A stretch of DNA of 64,000 nt from Paramyrothecium sp. XJ0827 (Eukaryota; Ascomycota; Sordariomycetes; Hypocreales; Stachybotryaceae). This document shows positions 11,148 to 23,373 of this stretch, piece after piece. Location: NCBI GenBank assembly GCA_020881915.1, contig JAJFPB010000002.1:1984001-2048000 (forward strand). Reading direction: 5' to 3'. The translations under genes were made by a program, and so were the position numbers. Under the pieces are notes generated by a model. The model saw only the letters and a list, made by a program, of their open reading frames with translations, had not been told where the DNA came from and did not search any database. The first letter of the stretch is position 1; the number at the start of each line of letters is the position of its first letter.

Positions 11148-14100
11148 TGCAGGATGTCCTTATATGCTTTGCACGTCACCGTTTTCTCCTGACACTGGTA
11201 CCCCCACAGGCGCACGGATGGTGTATGGAGACGGGTCGAAGCGGCGGGCTGATGGTGATACACGTCGTTTGCGTGCCGCGCAAGTGTCAATCTGAAACCC
11301 ACGAGGAATTCGCAACACGCAGGCGTAAACCTGTTGAGGATAAGATGTGCGGAGGACAAAGGCCCTGACAGGTCAGTGCCAGAAGCGATGACGGAGGAAA
11401 AGGACCAGGAAATGTCGAATCTCCTGTAGTCAATGATCGAGGCGGCCGGAAGCTAGCTCCAGGCGCGGGAAAACGAGTTTCGCGAAACGTGCAGACAAGA
11501 TCAGATGAAATGATGGATGTGAGACGACGGAGCGGTCTCAAAGGTCGTGGGACATGAGCTTCCTCGTAGTCGTACTGTCCAAAAAGACAAGGGAAGCCCA
11601 ACAGGGTTACGGAGGACAAGCGAAGACGCAATTAACGAAAGGCTTTCCTCATAGGAGGGCGAGGGCGAGGGGTGAGAGAGGAGAGGAGAGGCGGAGGGGG
11701 AGAAGATGAAGAAGGAATAGCTTAGGAAATGGTCATTAGAGAAATCAAGGAACAAGGACAGTTATGGAAAGGAGATGAAGAACGAATCGTCGGAGGGGAA
11801 AAGACGCGTCAAAAACGAATTAGGTGTTAGACAAGAAGATCAGTCAACAGGGACTTGGATTGAGGCCTTCGCTGGATCAATGACCGGGGGGACCGCAAAA
11901 ATGTGACCTCAGCCAGGTCCGCAGCGGTACCGGTACCGATGCACCTTGTGGCTCCTGCTAGCTTCAGGGGTCCAGTGGGCTCGCCCTCCATCCACTGGCG
12001 CTTTGATCAACCAACCTGGAAGACCAAAAAAGCCTACCGGCTAGCCGCCAATTGGGTGGGACGGGTCAGCGCTCCTGACCCAAGGTACCGGGGACAAAGG
12101 CCCCAAGGAAGATGCCTCGACCAACCAACCGAACCAGCCAACCAGAGCCGCTAAACTTGGAACGACGAGAGGGCAAAAAGGAAACAGAGGGGGAAAAAAA
12201 CCTGCAAGGGGCCGTGGAGCGAATTGCGCCACTGATGCCAATCCGTCCCGTTTCATCTTTCCCAGCCGGGCCACGCGCTGCAGCGGCGATTGGTCCTAAA
12301 CGAAGCCTCCAGGGGGGAGGAGCCAGCAAAGGCCAGAAAATAAAAATAAAAAGATTTCAGTTTAGTTCCGTGCACCGTACCTCATGCAATGCGTGGATGC
12401 GCAGCATGTGCGCGGTCAAAGGATCCAGGTCGCCATTTTGGATTCCCAAAGCTGCGCAATTACCCTCCATCAAACACGGGGTTGTCCGCAAAGTCGAGAG
12501 AGCCAAGAGTCTCACGGCCACAGCAGTGCCGCTGACGGGCCTTCACGTCTTCTCTGTGAACACAACCGCATGGGTGGCACCCTCCCCCAGGCCGGGGGTT
12601 TGTATCATGACCATTCGATCGACGTGCACGATACGGGGTGACACTGCGCTGCACCGGACCTCAGGGCAGGGTGTGGTGGCAGTTGAGGTTCAGGTACTTG
12701 TACATTGCCAGATCTTGGCCCACCTCCGGTATTGCAAGATGTAATCGCAGACCCGGAAGATGGATAAAAATATGGACATGCCCAGGGCCAAGAGTTCCTT
12801 TGGAGCCGTAAGCCCCAATAGTATCCGGCCCAAGCTTCTGAGATCGCAGGATTGAGTTGGTGATCCTCAGATCACGGATCGAGAGCCCTCTGTCTCTCTC
12901 GACGACTCCCAGTGAATACGAGGCCATCATGCACTGTAATTAGGGCCTCCCGCCCGCCTCGCCTCGAGCAAAACCCGGCAAACACCAAGGTCTTGCCTTG
13001 CATCATCGTCCGGCAGGGACGGGGCCGGTGTCCCAGCCGCTTTGAGCTTAGACGCGCCCCATCCACCTCCTGAACTGGTTGGTTTAGCGCCGGCGCCACT
13101 GACAAGCTGCGTGCGCCGCGGCGTTGGTGAGGTTTCCCACTGGCAGACAGTGTGCAAGCCCTTGTTTCCAAAGTCCCGGGGCCTGGAGAATGGGTGCTGG
13201 GTGCTAGGTCAGGTATCGTTTCGTCGACGCTACGGCCGGGAAAATCCACGGCAGTGACCTCGTATGTGATCATTAGGCTGACGACGCTTCCATTCGTAAA
13301 GTTATGCAGTCGCAAGCGCAAGCACAAGCACATGCATATGCACAATCACAAGCAGCCTCAGTCTTCTGGTTCGGCATTGGCTTCCTTAGGACTACCTACC
13401 TTACTGTATGGCTTTGTTCTGTCTTCTTCTGGAGTCACTGGCACGTGTTTACTGCACTGTATGCTGTGTTGCGAGACAACGCCGGTGGGACAAAGATATG
13501 GCCATGGCTTTTCCTTTCATGAAGGACCACATGGGACAAAGCAAATCCGCCCGCCCCTATAGCATACTTGGTTCTCTTGTTCGTTACAGAGCAGGCCGCG
13601 TTCTCAATCTCGAACGAGAAAAAGCAAGTCATACAATGCCACGACCAGGGTCTTCGGATGGTAAACTACTGTACAGTAACAAATCTAGTCGTGGACATTT
13701 GACAATTTCACAGGCGTCTCTCAGGACCCACGCGGGGCTGAGCTGGACCAGAAGAACCCACGATGTCGTCACTTGCTGCACCAAGCCTTCGATCCGTGGA
13801 GGGACAAAGGCTCACAATGAGACTATCGACGTGCTATGGGAGCACAGTTGTCCACTCGAGACTGCTTGCTCCTCCTCGCAAACCATTACCTGCGTCATAA
13901 GTTAAGAAGCCCTCTCACAGCCAAGCCCGGCAATGTCCATATTTCTTCTCCACCAGCCTTCAGCTGCGCGTCGATCTCGCGGTGCCCCCCAAGGAGAAGA
14001 TCAAAGATGGGGGCTTTGCATCCACAAATTGACCGCACCGTGCTGCTTGACTGTAAACTCATCGTGTCTTGGCTTGAAATGTACTCCAAGAGTCTCCACG

Positions 14101-14365
14101 TAGCTGCCGTATATGCAAAAACATACGAACATAACTAAGCATTAGCGCAATCGAACACGGTTAAACATCGTCAGGAGCCATCTAGTGCTCCCCATCTCAA
14201 CGTCTGACACCTTAGCATCTCTTACAGATATTGGCTCCCCAACCTCTAACAGGTAATTAGGTCATGAGAGGCAAAGTTGTTCGTAGTTGAAGGCAATGGT
14301 AAACCCTGCTAGTCACACACATCTGTGGGGATGGCACGCCTACTCACCTATGATGCGGTCAACTT
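11148..14365. other. 3.2-kb non-coding stretch upstream of the channel gene
   Basis: No gene is supported here. Its proximal end (11148-11850) is purine-rich on the plus strand (gaggagaggagagg, ggaggggga), which is the pyrimidine-rich leader expected for the minus-strand channel gene. Around 13310-13360 there is an imperfect run of AAGCACA/GCAAGCACA units. Frames of up to 210 codons (12112-12744) have no domain, no intron logic and overlap other frames, so I treat them as chance. Confidence 0.5.
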
Positions 14366-14795
14366 CTACTTCGAAAGCTCGACACATTGTTGTTTACACT
14401 CTAGCACTTCTTCTTCGATTGGATCAGCAGGCTGCCTTTGGGGCTCTGGCCGCAATCTGAGCAACTCAATATCGTAACTCCGTTGCCCATCCACGCAGGC
14501 TCTAACGTAAACGAACAAGATAATCAACTCTTTTACGTAGACGACCACGAACAGTAAGCAAAACTAAACACAGATGGTGGTGAGTAAGCATACGGAGTGT
14601 AGTCCATCTCACAGTTTTTTTAGGCGGTTGAAGTGGCTGCAGGCTAGTGACATTCAACGTCTCCATGGCCCAACCGACTTGTCTTTGCCTATCACCAATC
14701 TCCGAAGTATCCCGTGAGTTGGAGTCAGCCAAAGACGACATCATTGAGGTCGTAAATATACAGTTAATTTCGTACTTTGCGTCGCTCAGACTCAT
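14366..14795 (-). CDS. candidate small two-exon gene, unknown function
   Basis: Two adjacent minus-strand frames join exactly through a well-formed 49-nt intron (14564-14612, GTGAGA...TTTAG): exon 1 is 14795..14613 (61 codons) and exon 2 is 14563..14366 (65 codons plus TAG). The 126-aa product starts MSLSDAKYEI. Residues 62-85 begin FCLLFVVVYVKELIILFVYV, a hydrophobic stretch broken by a Lys-Glu pair that could be a membrane segment. The product ends with a charged tail holding EPQRQPADPIEEE and CKQQC. I do not recognise a family. Phase-0 joining of two open frames by a consensus intron is the only support, so it may be fortuitous. It sits between the sugar transporter 3' end and the channel promoter. 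Confidence 0.35.
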
Positions 14796-14990
14796 GCTTT
14801 GATGTAATCAATCAATTATCAAGGCTCCATGGCAGTGTAATATACAAACAGTGATGGGTATCTTGTCCTCAACCGAATCCTAAGCGCGCCAGACCTAATG
14901 GTATCACAATATCAGCTATAAAAAAAACCCCTAGATCCAGGCGCCCTCATGCAAATAACTAGAAACACAATAACTCCACAATGCAATCCT

Positions 14991-17195
14991 TCATCTCGCT
15001 GAGTCGATGGCGGTGGTGAAGCCGACAATGTCCTTCAGCTCCACCCTTGCCTTGTCGGTTTCGACCATAATCTCCGTGCTGTCGGTATCTGGGTGCTCGG
15101 CGAGGTCTAGCTGATAGAGCGGCTCGAGAAATCCGTCCTTCCGTAGCAGTATCCATCGTTTAAACCACCAGGGAAGAGCCTTCGTCACTTGATAATTCAT
15201 GAAGACGCGCGTTGGCACCGCAAAAATATAATCCAACTCTTCCAACGTTCGCTGCTTGGTCTCGGGCAGCCAAAGGAAAATCATAACCAAGGCAAGGATG
15301 TTGAAGCCAGAGTAAAAGAGGAAGGATCCCAGTACGCCAAACTTGGCGAGCATCAGAGGAAACGTGATGGACAAAACAGCGGCCCAAAACAAGTTGGTAG
15401 CCACCGCCCATGCCATCCCGATCTCACGATGCGACAAGGGAAAGACCTCGGCAGAGTAGGTAAAAGGCACAGGACCCTCTCCAGGTGAGTAAAAGACAGC
15501 AAACAAGTAGATGAATACTGCCACCAAAGCCAGGTGAGCGCCACCGTTGCCAGGGATCTTGGTGCAGAGACCAGCCGCTAATAAGGTCCATGCCATCTGT
15601 GGGAAGGTAAAGAGTAAAAGGGATCGCCGTCCGAATGTGTCAATGGTCCAGATAGCTGGAAACGCAAAGACGAAGTTGATCAGCCCAAAGCCCCAGGAAG
15701 CAAGAAGCGCATGGAAATCCGAGGCGCCGGCCTTGGAAAAGACGGTCGATGAATAAAAGGCAATGATGTTGATGCCGCACATCTGCTGAGCTATCATCAC
15801 GGTTGAGGCAGCGAGTGTCGCTCTCCGGACACGAGGAATGGTGAAGAGGTCAAAGAACCGCGTGATGTAGTTGCCCTTCCCGATATATTCGTACTCGACC
15901 TCGAGCTGTACGTGGATGTAGTAGAGATCACGAGCAGCCTGCACGGGGTTGTTGCGCAGGCGCAAGAGCGATTTCATGGCGTCACGATAGCGGCTTTTCT
16001 TGATGTACCAGCGGGGCGATTCTGGACAAAAGTAGATGAGGATGAGCAGTGGTACGGCGGGGATGAAAGCGGAACCGAGCTGGTACCGCCACGCGTCGTG
16101 GGCGATTCGAGTAACGGCGAGGTTGGCGCATGTACCAAGGAAAATGCCAAAAGCCGTCCACAGCTGCCAGCTCATGACAAGTGCACCACGAATTGATGCA
16201 GGCGAGTTTTCCGCAGCGAATATGGGAACTAAGGAAGACTCGTTAACCGCTGGTCATCGAAACATTCAACATGTGTCTCGCGAAGAAAGAGGCTGGTGAA
16301 GGCCAACTTACCTGTTGAAGCCTTGGTTCCCATACCTATACCGAGCAGGAGCCGGCACACAAGGAGCTGCTGCCAAGTAGCACAGAAAGCGCTGCCAATA
16401 ACTGGCCACAGGCAGAAGTTGGCGGAAAAGAAAATGGTACCACGGCGGCCCACGTAATTGTTAATGGGGTCAGACATCCAACAGCCCAGAACGGCGGTGC
16501 CAATGTAGGGAGCGGCGTTGACTAGGCCCACGATGAGGTTGTCGCGAATGCTGTCCTTGTCATCGATGTTGTAGGCCTTTGGAAAGTCAAGATTGGCGCC
16601 GTTGGAACCTGTCTGGTCCCATCCTTGGACGGCCGCACCAATGGAGCAAGTGATGACGGTCAGTAGGAGGACGCCGGGCATGCGCCATTTGTGCAGGACC
16701 TCATCGCGAAGGGCATCAATCTCGGTCTGATCCAGAGCTTCGGGACCAGTAATATCCTCATAGCCAGTGGGATCTTGGGCGACAAGGGCACCTTTGCGAA
16801 GAATTTGGAGGTAGTCTTCGAGACCCTTTTCACGACAGAATTCATTCACCTGGGCGAGAAGCCGGTTTCGCGGAATGCCGATCAAGGGGTTCTTGATTCT
16901 GATGGCTCGAGTCAGGAATGCACCAACACACATTGGACACCACGTGCGGAGGTAAGGGGAAAGGAACACGTACTTTGCCTCAACGTTGGAGTTGAGGTTG
17001 ACATGCCGATCAGAGCGACGGGAACCGATTTCGCCAATGGACAGCGAATGGAAGCCACTTGAGACACTGCAGGCGGGAGAGAGAGCGAGTAGGTTAGCCA
17101 GCGAACGGGTGAAGCACAATGCGACCAGGGCAGCAGCCGACCTGCAGCACGTACCGTGGGGCCTCCTCGACCTCGTTGGAAGTGACCGACGGCAT
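14991..17195 (-). CDS. MFS sugar transporter (sugar porter family)
   Basis: A 652-aa member of the major facilitator superfamily, sugar porter family, expected in the plasma membrane as a proton symporter or uniporter of sugars or polyols. Exons 17195..17155, 17066..16974, 16898..16312, 16228..14991; introns 17067-17154, 16899-16973 and 16229-16311. An unusually long hydrophilic N-terminus (about 120 residues, [14 protein letters not shown] onward) precedes the first membrane helix. Family motifs are present: the helix-1 region with GWDQTGSN, the loop 2-3 motif [22 protein letters not shown] after helix 6, [13 protein letters not shown], the loop 8-9 motif DTFGRRS and [15 protein letters not shown] after helix 12. 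Twelve helices can be counted. A cytosolic tail of about 90 residues follows. The substrate cannot be read from sequence. The first exon is only 41 nt, but it joins in frame and fits MPSV-type starts in this group. Confidence 0.92.
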
Positions 17196-17961
17196 GGTCG
17201 AGGAGTCTGCGAAAAAGCAGACGAAAGTCCGGGGAAATGTCAAGAGGACGGATTACGGGGTGGAGACGATCCGGTCCCTCGGAAGGGTGGAAGGGGGGGG
17301 AGGGGAGAAGCGGGGACTGAGGCTAGGGCGTCGCGTCGTATCCAAAATGCAGGTTCGGTTTAAATGGAAATCAGCACGACCCCGGGACAAGGATACGTGT
17401 GAAGACAGGAGGGAAAAAAAGGGGGGGGAAGCAAAAGTCGGGAAGATTGCGACAACGGAAGCGAAAAGGAAAGGCACGGCGTGGCAAGGCAAGGCAAGGG
17501 GACAAATGCTTTACCGACCCTGGCCGATGGACAGCGCTGGGGCGGCGCCAAGAGCCGACCGTACTGTACAGGGAAAACGTGGAGAGGTGGAGGGAACTAG
17601 CGAGGACAGGCCCTCGGAAAGCCCGAAGCGAAGCTGAGCTGATCTGATCTGATGCGAATGAGACCAGACGTCGGCAAGACGAGGGCCGGCTGGATCCAGA
17701 GTGAAAACAGTCGTCTGGGCTCTGTCAAGAAAAGAGCGAGCGACGCTGGTGAATGGCAAGCTGATACGTAGAAGGTTTGCGACTGCGAAATGACGGCGGT
17801 CAAGTGTCAGCAGGGCTGACCCTGCCCCGAGACCAAGGCGTCGTCTTCCTTACTCCAATCTCCAATGCGTGGGGTGTCGTCTTGGCCACTGTTCTCGCGC
17901 GCGATAGTCTGACGGAACGTCTTCCCTCTTCCCGTCATGATATCGCATGCAGGCGTCGGCC

Positions 17962-18016
<55 letters not shown>

Positions 18017-19052
18017 CAAGGAGCCACGGCTGCTTGCGGCGCGCTATCCTCAAAAGTCCGACACACGTGGATCAAGCAGCAGAGCCCCGGGCTTTGGACG
18101 ATTTGAAGACCGGATCGCCAGGCTGCAGCTGAAGAGCAACGGCGTCAGCGCCAGCAAACCGTTGCTGCAGGATGATGCTAGAGGGTGGGATTGGCGAATG
18201 AGGTGGCGATGGTCGGCTGAGGTGGGACGTTGCGGGAGCGATCGCCCATTTTTCTTAGGTCATCCATGGGGTACAACGTACAACCACCCATTGCCCATGT
18301 TCCCTGCGCCTTGATTCTGGGGAGCAACGTCGGACGAAGGAGTATCGCGGAGATGGGTAACACTGTGAGAAAAGGAGATGAAGAAAAGGATCAAACCCAA
18401 AATACACCCTCCCTAGTCGACCAGAAAGACCACGAGGGGGAAAATAAGTTGGGACGAAAACGCAGATCGAGTCTCGGATTCCATCTAGGGGTCGCATGCG
18501 CCCCGGAACCGAGCCCCCGGGGCGTACGAACTGCTGAGCGTCTGGGTTTCTCCTTTGGGACTCTGTCCTAGACATTTATTTGACTTTACACGGGGCGAAG
18601 GACGCACGATCCTCGAGCCGTAGGTAGCAGACGGAAAAGTCTTTCGGAGTACATCCCCCGCCGGACGGCAACCCCATGAGCCCTTCTCCGTGTCTGGGAA
18701 TGTGGAATGCCGCCTCTGAGACCTTGCAGCCGTGCCCTGATCGAGCCACTGGACGCAGGCAGTGTGCGAGCGTCAGATGCCATTCAATATCCATTGCACG
18801 TCGCGATGTCCGCGGAACGTACACTCACTTCAACAGTGACCACGCCCATTGTGCCTGCTGGCCTGTATCTAGTTCTCGACGACTTCATCTTCCTCCCTGC
18901 CTTGTGTGTCTTCCTTCTACGAGCTTGGCTCCGGTTACTGTAGGTTCTTCACTTGCATGTCAACAGCAATGGTCTGAGCCCGCAAGGCAGCAACATGAAT
19001 GTAGACGGAAGTGGCTCACCTCAGCCGAAGCATCGCGGGTCTCATGCTGCAC
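17196..19052. other. non-coding stretch upstream of the sugar transporter
   Basis: About 1.9 kb with no supported gene. The first 450 bp are purine-rich on the plus strand (aggcaaggcaaggcaagg near 17485-17500; gggaaaaaaagg near 17410), the mirror of a pyrimidine-rich promoter or leader for the minus-strand transporter. It holds a GA microsatellite (listed separately). The remaining sequence shows no domain-bearing frame. Confidence 0.5.
17967..18016. repeat. (GA)n microsatellite
   Basis: About 20 consecutive GA dinucleotides followed by a short degenerate tail (aaagagagacaa). It lies about 780 bp upstream of the sugar transporter start. (GA)n tracts in promoters can act as GAGA-type elements, but nothing more is shown here. 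Confidence 0.9.
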
Positions 19053-19232
19053 AAGCCATCGCAATATCCTTCCAAAAAGGACAGGGCGCGGAAATGGCCT
19101 GCTTTGCCGACTCTAAGATGAAAGTGGTGCAGCGGATTTATCTAGATCATAGCAACCGTGCTTGCCGAATCTGTATGCCTTGACTTCTACATGCTCTACG
19201 TGTAACAATTACGCATTTCCCGCTCTTAAGCA
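19053..19232. repeat. diverged direct repeat, copy A (downstream of nucleoside hydrolase)
   Basis: Shares scattered exact blocks in the same order and orientation with 20988-21152: AAAAAGGAC, CCTGC, ACTCT, GGTGC, ATCTAGATCATAG, TGCTT, ACTTC, ACAT, GCAT, TCC and CTTAA. I estimate roughly 65-75 percent identity by eye. The two copies bracket the nucleoside hydrolase gene. It could be an old duplicated regulatory segment or the ends of a decayed element. Confidence 0.6.
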
Positions 19233-19504
19233 ATTCGCCTCTTTGGTCCCCAAGAAGACATGAGGGGGGATAAGTTCATACGAAAACGTATGTCTAGTCT
19301 ACCTTGGCTGGCCTAAGGTAGCTACACATATGTGAAGCTATGAGTACCTGATAACCTTCTCGTTGCATCTAGATCTGGTCTTTCCCAAGGGACTTGATAT
19401 CCTGTTCGGCATGTCGGCTCAAATGGCGACGGATGGAAAGTCATAAGCACTAGCATTGCATACATGAATAACAAGGAGGGAGATTCCAACTTCAACTAGG
19501 TATC

Positions 19505-20664
19505 TTATAACTCCTTCAACCTAGTGAACCCTTCGGCGCAGCCTAAACGGTGTCTAAATCCCTTCTCAAAAGACAAAGCTCCTTTCAGGAATTGCTCATC
19601 TAATACATCCGCTGCCGTCCCGTTGCTTACGGCAAGGCGGAGGAAGGTTTGGCTCTGGGCCTTTGGGTCCGCGACCCATCTGTTGGTCCCATTGGGCTCG
19701 ATGTGGTTGTAGCCGTCTTCGTTCCCGACTTTGAAAAGGCTCCCTAAGCCATCAATGGCGTATAGTATGGTCAAAGGATCCCATGACGACACAGGTTTGA
19801 AATAGCCGTAGTAGATGTACGCCATTCGCACCGGGTCCTGGTCTGGGGCTTTATCAAACAGAGAAGTTCCGGTGCGGACGTGTTTACCGACATCGTCGCC
19901 GACGAACGTCATTTTCCCCTTCCAGCTGTGGATAACGTGAGCGCTGAAGGAAGCGCTCGAACCCCAGAAATTCCAGCTGTGCCCAGTCGGATACCCACCG
20001 CCCATGATGACAAGCTCCGAGACCTTGCGCGCGACCAGCTCCGGGCCGTGAAGTGTCGAATAAGAATCAGCGGTGGAGTTGAGCAACCCCGACAGCTGTA
20101 AATGCACTTAGCGGAGGGGACTGGGTGGTAGAACGTGGGGACAACTCACATTATCGAGGAATCCAATTGATGCAATCGTCACGCTCTTATCCTCGGCTTC
20201 CGACAAGACCTTCCGGTACAGCGTGACGGGATCCCAGGCCTCGTCAGCATGGCCCCAAGGCAAACTCCCGCCCGACCACTGAAACGCGATCTTGCTGGTG
20301 TACTCGCCCAGCTTGTAATACCACTGGTCGATGAAGGTCGCGTTGGTGAGCGGTCGCAGGATGCCGATGGGCACATGGGCCTTTCCATAATAGGCAAGGA
20401 TAGCAGACGCTGCAAGGGCAGAGTACGCAGATGGGTAGTTGATATTCACGGCTAGCAGGTTGACATTGGGCGATGTCGCGGCGAGCAGTAACGCGCCAGC
20501 GTCGCTGTCCGCGGCCGGATCAGCGCTATTCCCACGTGCCCAGGGGATTGGGTCACTTACTCGACGTCGCTGAATAAATCCGTATCAACGATGAGGTTTT
20601 TGCCGGTGACCGTTGGGACGAGCGTGCCCGTCAATCCGCGGGTGAGTGAATGAAACCACTTCAT
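19505..20664 (-). CDS. inosine-uridine preferring nucleoside hydrolase family protein
   Basis: Calcium-dependent hydrolase that cleaves the N-glycosidic bond of nucleosides. A 349-aa product from exons 20664..20561, 20504..20150 and 20095..19505; introns 20505-20560 and 20096-20149. Joining exons 1 and 2 recreates the metal-binding signature DTDLFSDVDDAGALLLAAT, a variant of the canonical DTDPGxDD. VTIASIGFLDNLSGLL and LVIMGGGYP are the usual later blocks, and FVGDDVGKHV and SSWDPLTILYAI carry the remaining conserved Asp and substrate-site residues. The start at 20664 (MKWFHSLTRGL) is the first ATG compatible with the frame. An upstream hydrophobic open stretch (LLAVFLLSLSLLGSPVLL) lacks an ATG but could be signal-peptide-like if a further 5' exon exists. 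The gene is flanked by diverged direct repeats. Role (purine salvage versus secreted enzyme) is undecided. Confidence 0.88.
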
Positions 20665-20987
20665 CTTTGGGGGTTGCGGTCGCCCGCTCGACTCCCCACG
20701 TGGCGTCACAGAAAGAGACAGCCGGTACCAAAGATGCGCCAAGGAGCACGTTGCAGATGGTGTGAGGCAGTGGACGAGCAGTACGGGGCTCCCCAATAGT
20801 GAGAGCGAGAGTAGGAAAACTGCGAGCAACGGTTAGGCTGTCCTGAGAAACTATGTCTGCTCTGTGTTTTAGGTAGCAATGATTGTCATGTTGTTGGTAT
20901 AGAACTGGGTGGCAGTCGTAAGGATTTGGCCAAACACATTTCATGTCTCTGGTCAAATTTGAGCCACCATATGACGACGTAAATTGG
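20665..20987. promoter_or_regulatory. upstream region of the nucleoside hydrolase
   Basis: About 320 bp. Contains the ATG-less open hydrophobic frame mentioned for the hydrolase (near 20750-20830). No other feature seen. Confidence 0.4.
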
Positions 20988-21152
20988 CAGCCACCGTAAA
21001 TCGTTCAAAAGGACGCCTGCCTTACCTACTCTCGGAAGAAAAAAAGGTGCGAAGATTCATCTAGATCATAGTCATTGTGCTTCTCGGATCCGAACGCTTC
21101 AACTTCCACATATTCTATATAAATACCTAGTTTCGCATATTCCGTTCTTAAC
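20988..21152. repeat. diverged direct repeat, copy B (upstream of nucleoside hydrolase)
   Basis: Partner of the repeat at 19053-19232, same orientation. The best-conserved core is ATCTAGATCATAG (around 21058-21071) followed by TGCTT, ACTTC, ACAT, GCAT and CTTAA at matching spacing. It has a longer A tract than copy A. Confidence 0.6.
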
Positions 21153-21336
21153 ATGAGGGATCCCGTCTTGACTACTATAAGTCAGTAACTATACAAAATT
21201 ACACACGTGCCAAATGGAAAAAAACACTAGACCATGAGGAAATGTACAAGTCTTTGCCCTATCAACATGATGTCTGTCCGGTCCAGCCACCAACAAGAAT
21301 ACAGTATGCATGAAGAAAGAAGCAACGCAAATGGTA

Positions 21337-23373
21337 TCATCGACTCGCTGACATTGTCCTCTGTGACAGCGTCACTTTCGTCCGCAGCTCCAATAACTCC
21401 TTGTCCTTATCCCTGACCGTCTGTAGCAGGTTGTGGTACTTCTTCTGCCAGTCCGCAACTGTGAGCGGCAGGCCTGATTCCTGCTGGCCACCCTCACCAT
21501 CCTCTTTTTTGTTCCTCTCCCACATTGTTCGCGGCACGCTCTGCATCATCGTATACGGGCCCTTGAACTTGCCGAACCGGTATTCCCAGTCCATTTTGTA
21601 CATGTACTTCTCCTCATCCTCTCCTAGCCGCGTGCACTTGGCCCGTGTCGTCATGAGCATCCTTGCACCTGAGAGCGCTGCTAGATTCACCAGGAACGAC
21701 TGCGGCGTCGGTGCTGCTTTGTACATCGTCTCCATTGTAGAGTTGACAAGTGCTGTGCATTCCTCCAGGCACGCTGGCTCGTCGGGGTTGCCCTCGGCAT
21801 CATACCAGTCCGCATCATGCATTGCGCGGGTGAAGAAAGCAATAACCACGTCGACGTTCGTGCGGTCTTCCATCTTTTCAAATTGGAACTCGGATACTTC
21901 AGAATTTACTGATGCTACCGAGGACGTATTGATGCCGTTCATAGACGCTTGCCGCTCGGCTGCTTCTCTCGTAATGCTAGCCCAGCCGTTTGACTGCTCT
22001 TGCTCACGAGCATCGCGACCTTGCGGGTGCTGAAAGTTATCTGCCATGCCTAAGGGTGGTGGCGGCGGCGTGGCGAGACGAACCGATCCAGGCGGGCGCT
22101 CGGGAACTTGGAGAGATATGCTGGGCCTAGCTGGTCTCAGATTATCACCAGAGCCGCGATGATCCATCGTGGCTGCGTTAGGCGGTACGGAGTGAGGTAG
22201 GCCGTTAGCATAAGGTTGGCTGTATGGCTGATAAGCCGATACCTGATGCACAGGCGGCGTGCCCCCTGGTGTGCTGATTTCCTCGGAGGTGCTGTCCTTG
22301 GATGGCGTCCAACCCGGATGAGTGAAAACCGGTGGCTCATCGGTCACGCTGCGGTTGATGGGTGGCCGGCCACGTGTTTTGGCGCCGGGGTCCAGGCTGC
22401 CAGGTCGCCAAGCCGACGATACGTTCTTCACGCCGCGGCGTTGGCCGGGAAGCCGCGGTTTGGATGGTGTCACGGCCGAACGAGGTTCTAGAGTGTCATC
22501 CCAGAACGAGCTCTTTGACGTCGGCGTCAACGCCGATTGGGGCCATCCCGCAACAGGCGTTAGATTACTTTCCGACTGGTTCCACGCCGGTGGTCCTCTG
22601 AGTGAGCCGGGCGGGCGGGTATCAGGGTGCGCAGACCATGGACCTGACTGTCCCTGACGTAAATCATCCACTGCCGAGGGCGGTGACAGGCGTGGTCTTT
22701 GAGCGGCTGGGGATGCACCCTCATCACCATCTGGTTTCTTGCGACCCCGTTTTGGGCGAATGTGCGGTAAGAGGGCGCGCAGCGCCATGTCGTCCTCAAC
22801 AGCAACGCCATCTCGCACTGGATGCGCAATGGGATCTGGATCAGTCGGAATTTTGGTCCAGTAGTCATTAGGAATTTGCATGAGATACTCGAAGAAGGGC
22901 TTAACACGCATCGAGTTCATCCATTTCTACAGCGGTCAGCGCGCGCACAAGAATTGACGAGTCTCGATCGGCATAAGTACCTTTAACCTAACACCATACT
23001 GCGCGACCTTTTGCGTGCTCTCATCCTTGGCAGGGTCCGGAGGCTCGACTCCAAGTTTGATCGTCAACTCAGTCCAGGTCTTGATGTCCTTTTGGTAAAA
23101 CTCCTTGACCAGCTCATACACACGGTAGGGGCTGAAGATCCTCCCGCCGCTCCGGGGCGGGTTCCGGAATGCCTCCCGCAATGCTTGAGTATCCGGGTAC
23201 AGAGGGAGGGCCGGGTTGCAGTAGAATATGAAGCGCACAAAGGCATCCTCAATGTTGGCCTCGGTTACGTTCCTGTCCGGGAGCGACGGACGGACAATTG
23301 ATCCATTTGGCGATGCTTCTGGGGGGCTGCCATCTTTGGGACTAGTTTGAGGCACAGGATGAGGGAGCATCAT
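21337..23373 (-). CDS. ARS-binding protein 2 (Abp2) family DNA-binding protein
   Basis: A 660-aa protein in two exons, 23373..22981 and 22926..21337, with intron 22927-22980. The N-terminal third (from NIEDAFVRFIFYCNPALPLY to PFFEYLMQIPNDYW, about residues 35-165) matches the Abp2 domain, named for the fission-yeast protein that binds AT-rich replication origins. The intron interrupts this domain, and GVRLK joins KWMNSMRVK in frame. Next comes a basic segment RPKRGRKKP that looks nuclear, then a long disordered Pro/Ser-rich region. A conserved helical block follows (EFQFEKMEDRTNVDVVIAFF to VPRTMWERNKK) and a terminal coiled coil (KKYHNLLQTVRDKDKELLEL). Origin binding is known only for the yeast relative; in filamentous fungi the role is inferred. 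The name rests on domain similarity. Confidence 0.75.

Noticed and set aside
12112..12744. 210-codon plus-strand frame
   Set aside because: No domain, mixed low-complexity content, overlaps other random frames.
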